From NCBI GenBank assembly GCA_004555735.1, contig SFHH01000103.1:1-7365 (forward strand): a stretch of 7,365 nt of DNA, written 5' to 3'. A program made the position numbers and the translations under genes. A model generated the notes under the pieces. That model saw nothing but the letters and a program-made list of their open reading frames with translations, was not told where the DNA came from and ran no database searches. Below, one piece after another: positions 1-6,722 of this stretch (position 1 is the first letter of the stretch; each line of letters starts with the position of its first letter). The stretch comes from Acidaminococcus fermentans. Lineage in GTDB: Bacteria > Bacillota_C > Negativicutes > Acidaminococcales > Acidaminococcaceae.

Positions 1-84
1 CATTTTTCGATGCCTCTTTGTATGTTTCGATTCTGGCTCAAGTCCAAATCTATGCAGATTTTTTATAAGGACACTGCCCCATCC
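1..84. other. Intergenic edge downstream of the C69 hydrolase
   Basis: This stretch lies downstream of the secernin-like gene. I see no strong terminator for the minus-strand operon. A small dyad (AAATCT at 46-51, AGATTT at 56-61, four-base loop, followed by further T) could be a very weak plus-strand hairpin, but six AT-rich pairs are poor evidence. On the minus strand, AAAGAGG (19-13) stands nine bases before an ATG at 3-1, so another minus-strand gene of the same operon may begin exactly at the window edge. Only its start codon would be visible, so it is not called as a gene. Confidence 0.4.
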
Positions 85-1470
85 TTACAGAATGTCCATC
101 TTTGTCACTTCTGCATACTTTTTCAGGAAATCTGCCTGAGGGCCGCACAGTTCTCTGACGCCGATAGCCTGCAGCTCTTCCTTGATCCGCCCGTATTCCT
201 CCCGGGCGAAACGACCTGCCTTGGCGGAGCATTCTGCCATCACCTTGGATAGGATCCGTTCCTTCTCTGCGTCCTCTGCCCCGGCAGCCTGCTTTTCAGC
301 AGCAGAAGCCATCGCTTCGATTTCCGCTTCGATTTCCTTTACCTTCTCCTGGACCCTGGGCGCAAAGCGGTCATAATCGATCCCGATGATCTTGGCCAGC
401 TGGTCCATCTGCCACCACAGGGAGTCTTCTGAAAAAGTCCCTTCCGCAAAAGCCATTTCCGCAGGCAGGGGAACCCCCGGATAAGCCGGGAGATAGAGAG
501 AACAACAAGGCTGGGAATAGGCTTCTCTCACCACGGTACCAATGCCATCCTGGTACCAAGCAATCATGGAAGAAGCGGTCTGGCTCATATCCCATTGGAG
601 GGCATGACGGCAGACGGTGGGCAGATAGCCGGTGGAAGCGCCGTAACGAGGCTGCAGCACCGGGTCATCTTCGTAATGGTCCCGGAAGATTGCCTTCAGG
701 CTGTCCAAATCATGGAGCTTCTTTTCCTGAGACAGCTGTCTGACCCGCCGCCACCGAGGGATAGCCAGGGTCTGTGCTGCAAAATCCTTCATATAAGCTT
801 TGGAGAAATTGAAAGGTTCATCCGGCAGCAGCCACCCGTTTTCCCGTGCATGGGCCTCCAGGTCGGGAGACGCCAGTTCCAGATCCTTTTCCAGGGTATA
901 GCAGTTCCCGATATTGAAGACCCCCGTCGGTACCCGTTTGGCGGCATACCGCCGGCCGGCCGTTTCCAGCACCCAGATTTCCTGGGGGTCCATGATGATG
1001 TAGGAGTTTTCATAATGGGACTGGTACAGGGCACTGGCATTCCTCAGCTGGCCATATTCTTCCAGCAGAGCCACGATTACATCCAGGGCTTCCCGGGCAG
1101 TCGCTCCTCTCTCCAGTCCCAGCCGGAGCAGATCCATCCCCAGGATCCCTTCTGCCTTTTCGCAGTCCTTATCCCGGGAATTTTCTGCCTCGTTGCCGAT
1201 CACCACGCCCTGGTCATTGACCCCCATTTCGAATCCATACATCCAATAGGGTTTCGATCCCAGGACCCCATAGGTATGGCTGACTTGCGGGATCTCCATC
1301 CCTGTGATCGCCAGCATTTCGCCGGCTGCGTGGTCAGCCGGAGGGAACCACTGCAGAGGCTGGGCTTCTCCTATGGGACGGTCACTGTTCTTTGCCATCA
1401 TATGGCTGCGGCAGGCACTGCTGTCGGCAGCTACAGCCAGGGTATCGCAGGAAAGCAATTCATGCATCAT
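85..1470 (-). CDS. Secernin-like family C69 peptidase/amidohydrolase
   Basis: Predicted cytoplasmic Ntn hydrolase of MEROPS family C69 (dipeptidases and secernins), 461 residues, no signal peptide. Seen: the N-terminal SCDT motif with Cys8, the expected nucleophile once the short leader is removed; KNSDR at 27-31; EMGVNDQGVVIGNEA at about 81-95; GMDLLRLGLERG at 111-122; and WVLET at 166-170. These blocks resemble animal secernins, as I remember them, more than PepD dipeptidases. The family hydrolyses peptide or amide bonds; the substrate here is unknown. The last ~90 residues (about 373-440 onward) are rich in Ala, Glu and Lys and look helical, making the protein longer than typical ~410-residue secernins. 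The gene lies 13 bases after the interrupted carrier, and its AGGTGG (1480-1475) sits in that gap. Two consecutive ATGs (1470 and 1467) are possible starts; the second has the better spacing (7 versus 4 bases). Family assignment is firm, substrate is not. Confidence 0.9.
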   Translation of the reverse strand: MMHELLSCDTLAVAADSSACRSHMMAKNSDRPIGEAQPLQWFPPADHAAGEMLAITGMEIPQVSHTYGVLGSKPYWMYGFEMGVNDQGVVIGNEAENSRDKDCEKAEGILGMDLLRLGLERGATAREALDVIVALLEEYGQLRNASALYQSHYENSYIIMDPQEIWVLETAGRRYAAKRVPTGVFNIGNCYTLEKDLELASPDLEAHARENGWLLPDEPFNFSKAYMKDFAAQTLAIPRWRRVRQLSQEKKLHDLDSLKAIFRDHYEDDPVLQPRYGASTGYLPTVCRHALQWDMSQTASSMIAWYQDGIGTVVREAYSQPCCSLYLPAYPGVPLPAEMAFAEGTFSEDSLWWQMDQLAKIIGIDYDRFAPRVQEKVKEIEAEIEAMASAAEKQAAGAEDAEKERILSKVMAECSAKAGRFAREEYGRIKEELQAIGVRELCGPQADFLKKYAEVTKMDIL

Positions 1471-1483
1471 TTATCCACCTTTC

Positions 1484-2875
1484 TTAAAACGGACCATAAT
1501 TCATGGTCACTGCAATATAGAGGAACACCAATTGCAGCAGGAAAAATACGACTTGCAGAGGGATGATGAACTTGTACCAGATCTTCAGGGGCACTTTGGC
1601 CAGGCCGCAGTAAATCAGCAGGGTACCATTGGTGAACCAGAACGTGTTGGAAATCCCATCGCCGAACTGGAACGCCAGCACAGCCGTCTGCCGGGTGATA
1701 TGGAGCATGTCCGCCAGCGGGATCATGATGGGCATCACGGCCATTGCCTGCCCGCTCCCAGAAGGGATCAGGGCATTGATGAACAGATTGACGATGAACA
1801 TCCCCACCGCTGAACTGTACGTGGAGGCCGTTCCCATCAGGCTGGACAAACCATGGACAAGGGGATCCACCAGGCCCCCGTCCGCCATGACCACCTGGAT
1901 GGAACGGGCCAGGCCAATGATCAGTGCACCGGGGAAAGCATCCTGTGCTCCCTTGACCATGGCATTGGTCATATCCGTTGCACTCATCCGGTTGATGATG
2001 CCAACGGCAGTGGCACCGATCAGGAAGATCGCCCCCATTTCATTGAAGGACCATTTGTAGGTCAAGAGGCCGAAGATAGTGAACGCAAAGCAGGCTGCCA
2101 TGATCAGCAGAGAGAGGGTCTTGGTCCCGTCCATATGGACATCGTCCGGGATGGAGATCTGTAAGCCGCTCTGGTCGATATCTTTCATCAGAGATTGGGA
2201 CGGATCTTTCTTGATTTTGGCTGCATAGCGCAGGACCCAGAACATGCTGAGGGCCGTGATGATTACCAGGACGGCCAGCCGCAATTCCCACCCGGAAAAC
2301 ATAGGTAGTTTGGCAATGACATCGGCCGTTCCCACAGTATACACATTGAACGGTCCCACGGCGAAAGAAACCAGGCAGGCTTACCCTGAAATGGCCATCC
2401 CCACCAGGGAATCATAGCCCAGAGCCAGCGACAGGGAAATGATGATCGGTACAAAGGGGATGATTTGTTCCGACCAGCCCAGGATACCGCCGATGACACA
2501 GAAGACTCCCATGACCACAGCCAGGATCCACTGGCTGGAAATCTTGTGGGACAGCAGCAGCAGCGATTTGATGCCCGCTCCGATGGCTCCCGTCCGGTTG
2601 TACACCTCGACGACGCCCCCAATGATCATGACCACGAACATCATGGTGGCGGCGCCTTCCAGCCCTTTAGGAATGGAACGGTACATTTCCAGGAAGGAAA
2701 CAGGCGTCCTCGGGACCGGATGATAGCTGTCCGCGATGACCACGCTCAGGCCATTGATCTTCTCCCGGTCATAGGCCCCCGGTGCCACAAAATAAGAGAC
2801 AATGGTGCACAGAAGGACAATCACCAGCAAAACCAGATAGGGATTGAAATTGACCCCATCTTTCTTTTTCCCCAT
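1484..2875 (-). pseudogene. YfcC/DcuC-family carrier broken by an in-frame TAA
   Basis: Polytopic inner-membrane carrier of the YfcC/DcuC ion-transporter family. The first half (2875-2381, 164 residues) starts at an ATG eight bases after GGGGAGG (2890-2884) and has a first membrane segment at about residues 13-34, ending FVAPGAY. Codon 165 is TAA (2383-2381). The same frame then runs on without a shift (ACLVSFA, then VGPFNVYTVG) to a normal stop at 1486-1484. The whole would be about 463 residues, matching the intact 458-residue neighbour at 5310-6686. The second half keeps the hallmark SGSGQA (372-377 of the joined frame), MPIMIPLAD and RQTAVLAFQFGDG. A GTG at 2359 could open the second half, but no ribosome binding site precedes it, so two working half-genes are unlikely. 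Everything else is preserved, which points to a recent nonsense mutation or a base-call error. Family members are linked to dicarboxylates or amino-acid-like solutes; the substrate here is unknown. It is probably co-transcribed with the secernin-like gene. Confidence 0.85.
2381..2383 (-). other. Premature in-frame TAA codon in the carrier
   Basis: The codon reads TAA on the minus strand and follows MAISG. In ungapped alignment with both other carriers of this window, the position is Leu (L163 in the 5310 gene, L169 in the 6723 gene). TTA to TAA is a single-base change. The next base is G, and I see no known readthrough context. Confidence 0.85.
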
Positions 2876-2910
2876 AACAAAAACCTCCCCAATAGAATAA
2901 GATAATTTTT

Positions 2911-2916
2911 ATTATA
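2911..2916 (-). promoter_or_regulatory. Extended -10 box for the carrier-secernin operon
   Basis: The minus strand reads TGGTATAAT, a perfect TATAAT with a TGn extension, 35 bases before the carrier start codon and 20 before its ribosome binding site. No good -35 is present at 17 bases, which fits an extended -10 promoter or one that depends on an activator such as the adjacent LysR protein. Transcription would start near 2904. Confidence 0.6.
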
Positions 2917-2973
2917 CCACTCTTTATAATTTTTCGATATGATTCATAATTTTCTTAATTATTGTAAAGATTC

Positions 2974-2991
2974 GATAGGCCTATAATAAAA
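2974..2991 (+). repeat. Copy 1 of an 18-base near-repeat, candidate operator
   Basis: This block matches 4137-4154 at 16 of 18 positions (GATA, two variable bases, then CCTATAATAAAA). It contains the perfect 10-base palindrome ATAGGCCTAT (2975-2984). It lies about 60-75 bases upstream of the extended -10 box of the carrier operon, the usual distance for a LysR-type recognition site. The role is inferred; the TATAAT inside it could alternatively be a plus-strand -10 box. Confidence 0.4.
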
Positions 2992-3088
2992 AAGAACCAT
3001 TGTGTCCATCTATCAAAAAAATCTCTCAGGCTCCGATGCTGAAACCTGGGGGAATCTCAAAAACCGGCAGTCAGGGAAGCTGCTCTTT

Positions 3089-4060
3089 TCACCGGAGGAT
3101 CGCATCCACCACGTGAAAACTGCAGGGATCGTCCTGTCCCACCTTCTGTGCCACCGCTTTGGCCAATCCGATCAGCTTCTTCTCTTCTTTGGATAGTTTC
3201 CGATCCTTCAGCCAGGCGATGATGACCTGGCGGTTGACCAGTTCCCTTTCTGTCGTGAAAAAGCACATATCGTCTGCGATTCCCAGCTGCAGAGGAGTGT
3301 GGCAGGGGGTAATGCAGAGCTGATCGGTTATGGAACAGATCCGGACCAGGGTCTGGTGGCGGTCGTATTCCTGGTACACAGCTGGATGGATCTTAGCCAC
3401 CGCGAAGATCTGTTCTGCGATCCGCCGGGTGCCCCGGCCTTCTTTCACCAAATTGAATTCGGTCCCCTTCAGCATCTGGGGCGAAATATAATAGGGGGAA
3501 TACAGGGAATTTTGTGACAGATCGAATTTACGGGCAAACGAAGAGTGCTTGGAGGCTCCGATTACCACGTAATCATCCGCCAGTTTCTCCCATGCCAGGG
3601 ACTCCGTGTTCACCGGAAGGGTATAGAGAGCCAGGTCGATGGTGCCATCCAGCAAATAATTTTCCAGCATCTCACTGTAGCCTTCCACCGTTTTCAGCCG
3701 ATGATCCGGACAGGCGCTGTGGAACAGAGGGAGCAGGAGCGGCAGTACATTGGCCCCTCTTTCCCCGGGAATCCCCAGCGTAACGGTCTCTTTCTTTGCC
3801 TCCGACATGGTCTCCATATTCTTCAGCAGGATGTCTTCCAACGCCAGGATCTTCTCTCCATCTGCCAGGAACACTTTTCCTGCTTCGGTAAGGATCATGC
3901 ACCGTTTCTCTCTGGTGAACAGTTTGATTTTCAGTCTGGCCTCCATTTTGTTGAGCGCCTTCAGCAAAGCCGGCTGAGAGATGAACAGGGCTGCCGCGGC
4001 CCGGCTGACATTGCCTTCCTGGGCGATCATCTTCATGTAGCGGATGTAATCTGTATTCAT
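3089..4060 (-). CDS. LysR-type transcriptional regulator
   Basis: Predicted one-component DNA-binding regulator of 323 residues, within the normal LysR size. Residues 1-60 form the winged helix-turn-helix: GNVSRAAAALFISQPALLKALNKME (about 16-40) is the classic LysR pattern, followed by LKIKLFTREKR and LTEAGKVFL. Residues from about 90 to 300 fit the periplasmic-binding-protein-like effector domain (VTLGIPGERGANVLPLLLPLF at its start). The start ATG at 4060 is seven bases after GGAGG (4072-4068) on the minus strand. The gene diverges from the C45 hydrolase gene and lies upstream of the minus-strand carrier, so it is placed to control both wings. Its promoter overlaps a T-N11-A dyad, which suggests autoregulation. 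The effector is unknown; a substrate or product of the hydrolases is a reasonable guess. No clear terminator was found between its stop and the next gene, so partial read-through into the carrier is possible. Confidence 0.93.
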   Translation of the reverse strand: MNTDYIRYMKMIAQEGNVSRAAAALFISQPALLKALNKMEARLKIKLFTREKRCMILTEAGKVFLADGEKILALEDILLKNMETMSEAKKETVTLGIPGERGANVLPLLLPLFHSACPDHRLKTVEGYSEMLENYLLDGTIDLALYTLPVNTESLAWEKLADDYVVIGASKHSSFARKFDLSQNSLYSPYYISPQMLKGTEFNLVKEGRGTRRIAEQIFAVAKIHPAVYQEYDRHQTLVRICSITDQLCITPCHTPLQLGIADDMCFFTTERELVNRQVIIAWLKDRKLSKEEKKLIGLAKAVAQKVGQDDPCSFHVVDAILR

Positions 4061-4081
4061 GGTACCCCCTCCCTTCCTCTT

Positions 4082-4110
4082 ATTATAACCATCGGTTATG
4101 ATTTTTCCAA
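4082..4110 (-). promoter_or_regulatory. Promoter of the LysR-type regulator gene
   Basis: On the minus strand TTGGAA (4110-4105) and a perfect TATAAT (4087-4082) are separated by 17 bases, and the start codon follows 21 bases after the -10 box. The spacer and the first bases of the -10 box contain the dyad at 4085-4099. Confidence 0.65.
4085..4099. promoter_or_regulatory. T-N11-A dyad, candidate LysR operator
   Basis: ATAACC-ATC-GGTTAT is a perfect six-base inverted repeat around three bases. It contains T (4086) and A (4098) separated by 11 bases, the LysR family's T-N11-A signature. It overlaps the regulator's own -10 region, fitting autorepression, and lies between two divergent genes. 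Binding by this particular regulator is inferred. Confidence 0.55.
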
Positions 4111-4136
4111 CTAGAATATAGTATCTTTCTCCAAAG

Positions 4137-4154
4137 GATATTCCTATAATAAAA
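4137..4154 (+). repeat. Copy 2 of the 18-base near-repeat, with a possible -10 box
   Basis: Matches 2974-2991 at 16 of 18 positions. It contains TATAAT (4145-4150) on the plus strand, which could be the -10 box of the C45 hydrolase operon with a leader of about 75 bases. No recognisable -35 stands 17 bases upstream, so activation by the LysR protein would be needed. A flanking AGGA/TCCT dyad (4135-4145 region) adds symmetry. Whether it is a -10 box, an operator or both cannot be decided by eye. Confidence 0.4.
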
Positions 4155-4218
4155 CTGACAATAGTGATAAATGTCGCGCAATGATTCTTTTGTATTGTAA
4201 GCTAGATGAAAAATCATG

Positions 4219-4225
4219 AGGGAGG
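4219..4225 (+). promoter_or_regulatory. Ribosome binding site that decides the C45 gene start
   Basis: AGGGAGG stands eight bases before the ATG at 4234. An earlier in-frame ATG at 4216 overlaps this site and has no binding site of its own, so 4234 is taken as the start. Confidence 0.8.
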
Positions 4226-4233
4226 ATTTCGGC

Positions 4234-5253
4234 ATGTTCAAGACCATTTACATGGATGCGGCCACCCCTTTTGAACGGGGAGTCCAGTACGGCCAGCAGG
4301 CGAAACCGGAAATCGAAACGGCCATCCGCTATTATCAGGAAAAATTTGCCAAAAAGTTCACCTGGGACCAGGTCCTGACCTTCGCAGAAAAGTTTAATCA
4401 GGCCACTGAAGCCTTCTCGCCGGAAATCATGGAAGAACTGAAAGGGATCGCTGCCGGCGCCGGAAAGGATGTAAGGGAGATCATGGCGGTCAATGCCCGT
4501 TACGAGATTTCCCAGTTCGACTGGCAGCATGAATGTACCACCGGCGTATTCATGGACCCGGAAAGAAAGAAAAAATTCATATTCAAGAACTGCGATCTGG
4601 GAAGAGGTGTCAGCCGTCATCTGGTGATCCTGCACATCGTCCATCCTGACGGATTCCGGGCCCTGGGTGTGGCCGAAGCAGGCCAATTGATCCGGGATGG
4701 GTATAATTCCAAAGGAGTCGCCCTGGTGAATTCAGCGCTCCGCTCCCATATGGATCATGCAGGCGTTGCCGTACCGGGCACGGTCATCCGGAAAAGCGTC
4801 TGGGAAGCCCAGTCCTTCGAAGAGGCCTGTGCTATCCAGCGGAATCGCTTCCGGACCGTATCCACCAACATGCTGCTGGCCAGCCGGGAAGGGAAAGCGC
4901 TGGACTTTGAATGTTATCCAGGAGGCGAAGATGAAGTCCTCCCCACTCAGGGCATGATCGGGGCTGGGAACCGCTTCACCGTGGATCCGACCCGCAATCG
5001 AACCTTCGATCCGGCCATCGACCGGGGAAAGCAGCTGAAAAAGCTCTTGGCAGAAAAACGGGATGAGCTGGATACCGACGCCATCATGGAAATCCTGAAG
5101 AATCATGAGGGATATCCGGAATCCATCTGCCGTCATGCAGACGATGTGGGCCATTCAACGGTCTATTCCATCATCATCGATCTTTCCACCGATCAAATCT
5201 ATATCTGTTTCGGGAATCCCTGCTGCAATCCCTATCAGGAATATCAGTTATGA
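4234..5253 (+). CDS. Family C45 Ntn hydrolase, penicillin acyltransferase-like
   Basis: Predicted cytoplasmic Ntn amidohydrolase or acyltransferase of MEROPS family C45, 339 residues from the chosen start. Seen: HECTTGVF with Cys101, the expected autoprocessing site and nucleophile (between Glu100 and Cys101); KNCDLG with Asp121; GAGNRF with Asn246; and ICRHADDVGHSTVYSIIID with Arg300 near the C-terminus. These positions agree closely with the Cys103, Asp121, Asn246 and Arg310 that I recall for fungal isopenicillin N acyltransferase. The usual Gly before the nucleophile is Glu here. The propeptide (1-100) would stay as the alpha chain. Bacterial homologues cleave or transfer N-acyl groups on amino acids, peptides or lactams; the real substrate is unknown. 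There is no signal peptide, so the substrate must be made inside or imported, and two carrier genes follow on the same strand, the first after 56 bases. The family is clear; calling it a penicillin-active enzyme would be unsupported. Confidence 0.88.
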   Translation: MFKTIYMDAATPFERGVQYGQQAKPEIETAIRYYQEKFAKKFTWDQVLTFAEKFNQATEAFSPEIMEELKGIAAGAGKDVREIMAVNARYEISQFDWQHECTTGVFMDPERKKKFIFKNCDLGRGVSRHLVILHIVHPDGFRALGVAEAGQLIRDGYNSKGVALVNSALRSHMDHAGVAVPGTVIRKSVWEAQSFEEACAIQRNRFRTVSTNMLLASREGKALDFECYPGGEDEVLPTQGMIGAGNRFTVDPTRNRTFDPAIDRGKQLKKLLAEKRDELDTDAIMEILKNHEGYPESICRHADDVGHSTVYSIIIDLSTDQIYICFGNPCCNPYQEYQL

Positions 5254-5309
5254 AACTGTAGAATTTGCAGCCGCCGACATGGAGTTCTACGTCAAACAAG
5301 GAGGATCAT

Positions 5310-6686
5310 ATGGAAGCCATAAAAAAAATCCGTATCCCGCACTCTCTCCTGATCATCATCGGAGCCATGGTGCTGGCCTGTGTCTTAACCTACCTGATTC
5401 CTGCCGGCAGTTATGCCCGGATCAAAATTGCAGGGAAGACCGTGGTCGATCCCAGCACTTTCCATTATGTTACCCAGCACCCGGTCAACCCACTGACCAT
5501 CTTTAACTTCATCTATCCGGGCATGGTTAAAGCCAGTAAGATCATCTTTGCCCTCATGTGTGCCGGAGGTGGTCTGGGGATTGTCCTGGATTCCCAGGTT
5601 CTTCAGGGAGCCGCCGGTTCCATCAGCCAAAAAGTCAGAGGAAAAGAATGGGTGGTAGTTGCCGGGATTATGGTCATGTTCGCCATCATCTGTGTCCCTG
5701 CCGGGTTCAACTCCTGGATTCCTTTCTCTGCCGTCGGCCTGGTGATTGCAAAGGCCCTGGGCTTTGACGCCATCGTGGGTGTTTCCATGATCATGCTGGG
5801 AGGCGCCGTAGGCTTTTCTTGCGGAGCCATGAACCTGTCCAATACTGGTACGGCCCAGACCATTGCGGAACTCCCGATCTTTTCCGGGTTGGGGTACCGT
5901 CTTTTCTGCATGATCCCGTTCCTGATCGTCACCATCTTGTACGTGGTCCATTATGCCCTTTCCATCAAGAAAGATCCCTCCAAAAGCTATGTTTATGGCA
6001 TCGACCTGGGCCTGGATGATCTGAACCTGGATCATATCCCCACCTTTCAAAAGAAAAATATCCCTGGGCTGATCACCATCTCACTTTGCATCCTGACCAT
6101 GATTTATCTGGGAGTGAAAGGAAAGCTGGATCTCCAGACCTGCGGCACCATGTTCATCTATATGGGGATCTTCACCGGTATCGCCTGCCGCATGGATCCC
6201 AATCATATGTGCAAGACCTTCATCAAAGGTGCCAAGGGAATGGCAGGGACGGCTATGATGATCGGCTTTGCTTATGGAATCACCCTGATCATCAACAAGG
6301 GGATGATCATCGATACCATCGTCTTCAACCTGGCACAGATCCTGAATTATGTGCCGAAGGCTTTCCAGGCCCCAGTCATGTTCTACATCCATGTCATCAT
6401 CAATTTCTTCATCACCAGCGGTTCAGGCCAGGCGGCCACCACCATGCCCATCATGATCCCCGTCGCCGATCTGGTTGGGATCAGCCGGCAGACAGCCGTC
6501 CTTGCCTTTAACTTCGGCGATGGATTCTGCAACTTCATTCTTCCTCATGCAGCAGCCACCATGGGATTCGTAGGTTCCGCCAATATCCCCTTTGACCGTT
6601 GGTTCCGTTTCGCCATCCGGATTTTCGGGATCTGGGTCATCGTAGGGACGCTGCTCCTGATGCTTGCCGCTCAGATCGGCTATTGA
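5310..6686 (+). CDS. YfcC/DcuC-family membrane carrier (intact copy)
   Basis: Inner-membrane carrier of 458 residues with about 11-13 hydrophobic segments, the first at roughly 12-31 ending YLIPAGSY. Family motifs are GGAVGFSCGAMNLSNTGTAQ (164-183), AELPIFSGLGYR (186-197), SGSGQA (370-375), MPIMIPVAD (379-387), and RQTAVLAFNFGDGFCN (393-408). A hydrophilic cytoplasmic loop lies at about 219-250 (SIKKDPSKSY onward). The ATG at 5310 follows AAGGAGG (5298-5304); a TTG at 5265 further upstream lacks a binding site and would add a hydrophilic tail not shared by the other copies. It sits 56 bases after the C45 hydrolase and 36 before the third carrier, on one strand, so a single operon is likely. 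YfcC relatives are ion-coupled carriers or exchangers for organic-acid or amino-acid-like solutes; which solute cannot be told. It is the complete counterpart of the broken copy at 1484-2875. Confidence 0.92.
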   Translation: MEAIKKIRIPHSLLIIIGAMVLACVLTYLIPAGSYARIKIAGKTVVDPSTFHYVTQHPVNPLTIFNFIYPGMVKASKIIFALMCAGGGLGIVLDSQVLQGAAGSISQKVRGKEWVVVAGIMVMFAIICVPAGFNSWIPFSAVGLVIAKALGFDAIVGVSMIMLGGAVGFSCGAMNLSNTGTAQTIAELPIFSGLGYRLFCMIPFLIVTILYVVHYALSIKKDPSKSYVYGIDLGLDDLNLDHIPTFQKKNIPGLITISLCILTMIYLGVKGKLDLQTCGTMFIYMGIFTGIACRMDPNHMCKTFIKGAKGMAGTAMMIGFAYGITLIINKGMIIDTIVFNLAQILNYVPKAFQAPVMFYIHVIINFFITSGSGQAATTMPIMIPVADLVGISRQTAVLAFNFGDGFCNFILPHAAATMGFVGSANIPFDRWFRFAIRIFGIWVIVGTLLLMLAAQIGY

Positions 6687-6722
6687 ATCCTGGCACTTTT
6701 CTCTATCTATAAAGGAGGAAAT

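Larger units (their letters stand above)
2876..3088. other. AT-rich spacer between the LysR gene and the carrier
   Basis: This 213-base spacer holds the carrier's ribosome binding site and extended -10 box, copy 1 of the 18-base repeat, and about 90 more GC-balanced bases (3000-3088) after the LysR stop. I find no gene and no convincing terminator there: GCAG/CTGC (near 3066-3082) and TCAG/CTGA (near 3026-3043) form only four-base stems. Confidence 0.6.

Noticed and set aside
46..61. Plus-strand hairpin followed by T as a terminator
   Set aside because: The stem has six mostly A-T pairs with a four-base loop, and no plus-strand gene precedes it in the window.
595..1566. Long plus-strand open frame of 323 codons opposite the secernin-like gene
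   Set aside because: It is antisense to a clear C69 enzyme, has no recognisable domain, runs past that gene into the carrier, and has the Pro/Gln/His-rich composition typical of shadow frames in GC-balanced genes.
2359..2381. Frameshift or independent start for the C-terminal carrier half
   Set aside because: Both halves share one frame (2875 minus 2359 is a multiple of three) and align without gaps to the other copies. The GTG at 2359 lacks a ribosome binding site, so a nonsense codon explains it better.
3019..3045. Glycine-riboswitch-like string ATCTCTCAGG on the plus strand
   Set aside because: Only the 3' conserved string is present. The matching GGAGAG 5' half and the CCGAAGG core are absent, and no plus-strand gene follows.
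4216..4233. Earlier ATG as start of the C45 gene
   Set aside because: This ATG is part of the AGGGAGG region that serves the ATG at 4234; using it would leave no ribosome binding site and add six residues not needed by the family.
4144..4686. Minus-strand open frame of 180 codons opposite the C45 gene
   Set aside because: It overlaps the divergent regulatory region and the whole N-terminal half of a well-supported C45 enzyme, and shows no recognisable motif.
5385..6050. Minus-strand open frame of 221 codons opposite the intact carrier
   Set aside because: Its Asp/His/Gly-rich, membrane-free composition is what the complement of a hydrophobic carrier gene produces; no ribosome binding site or domain was seen.
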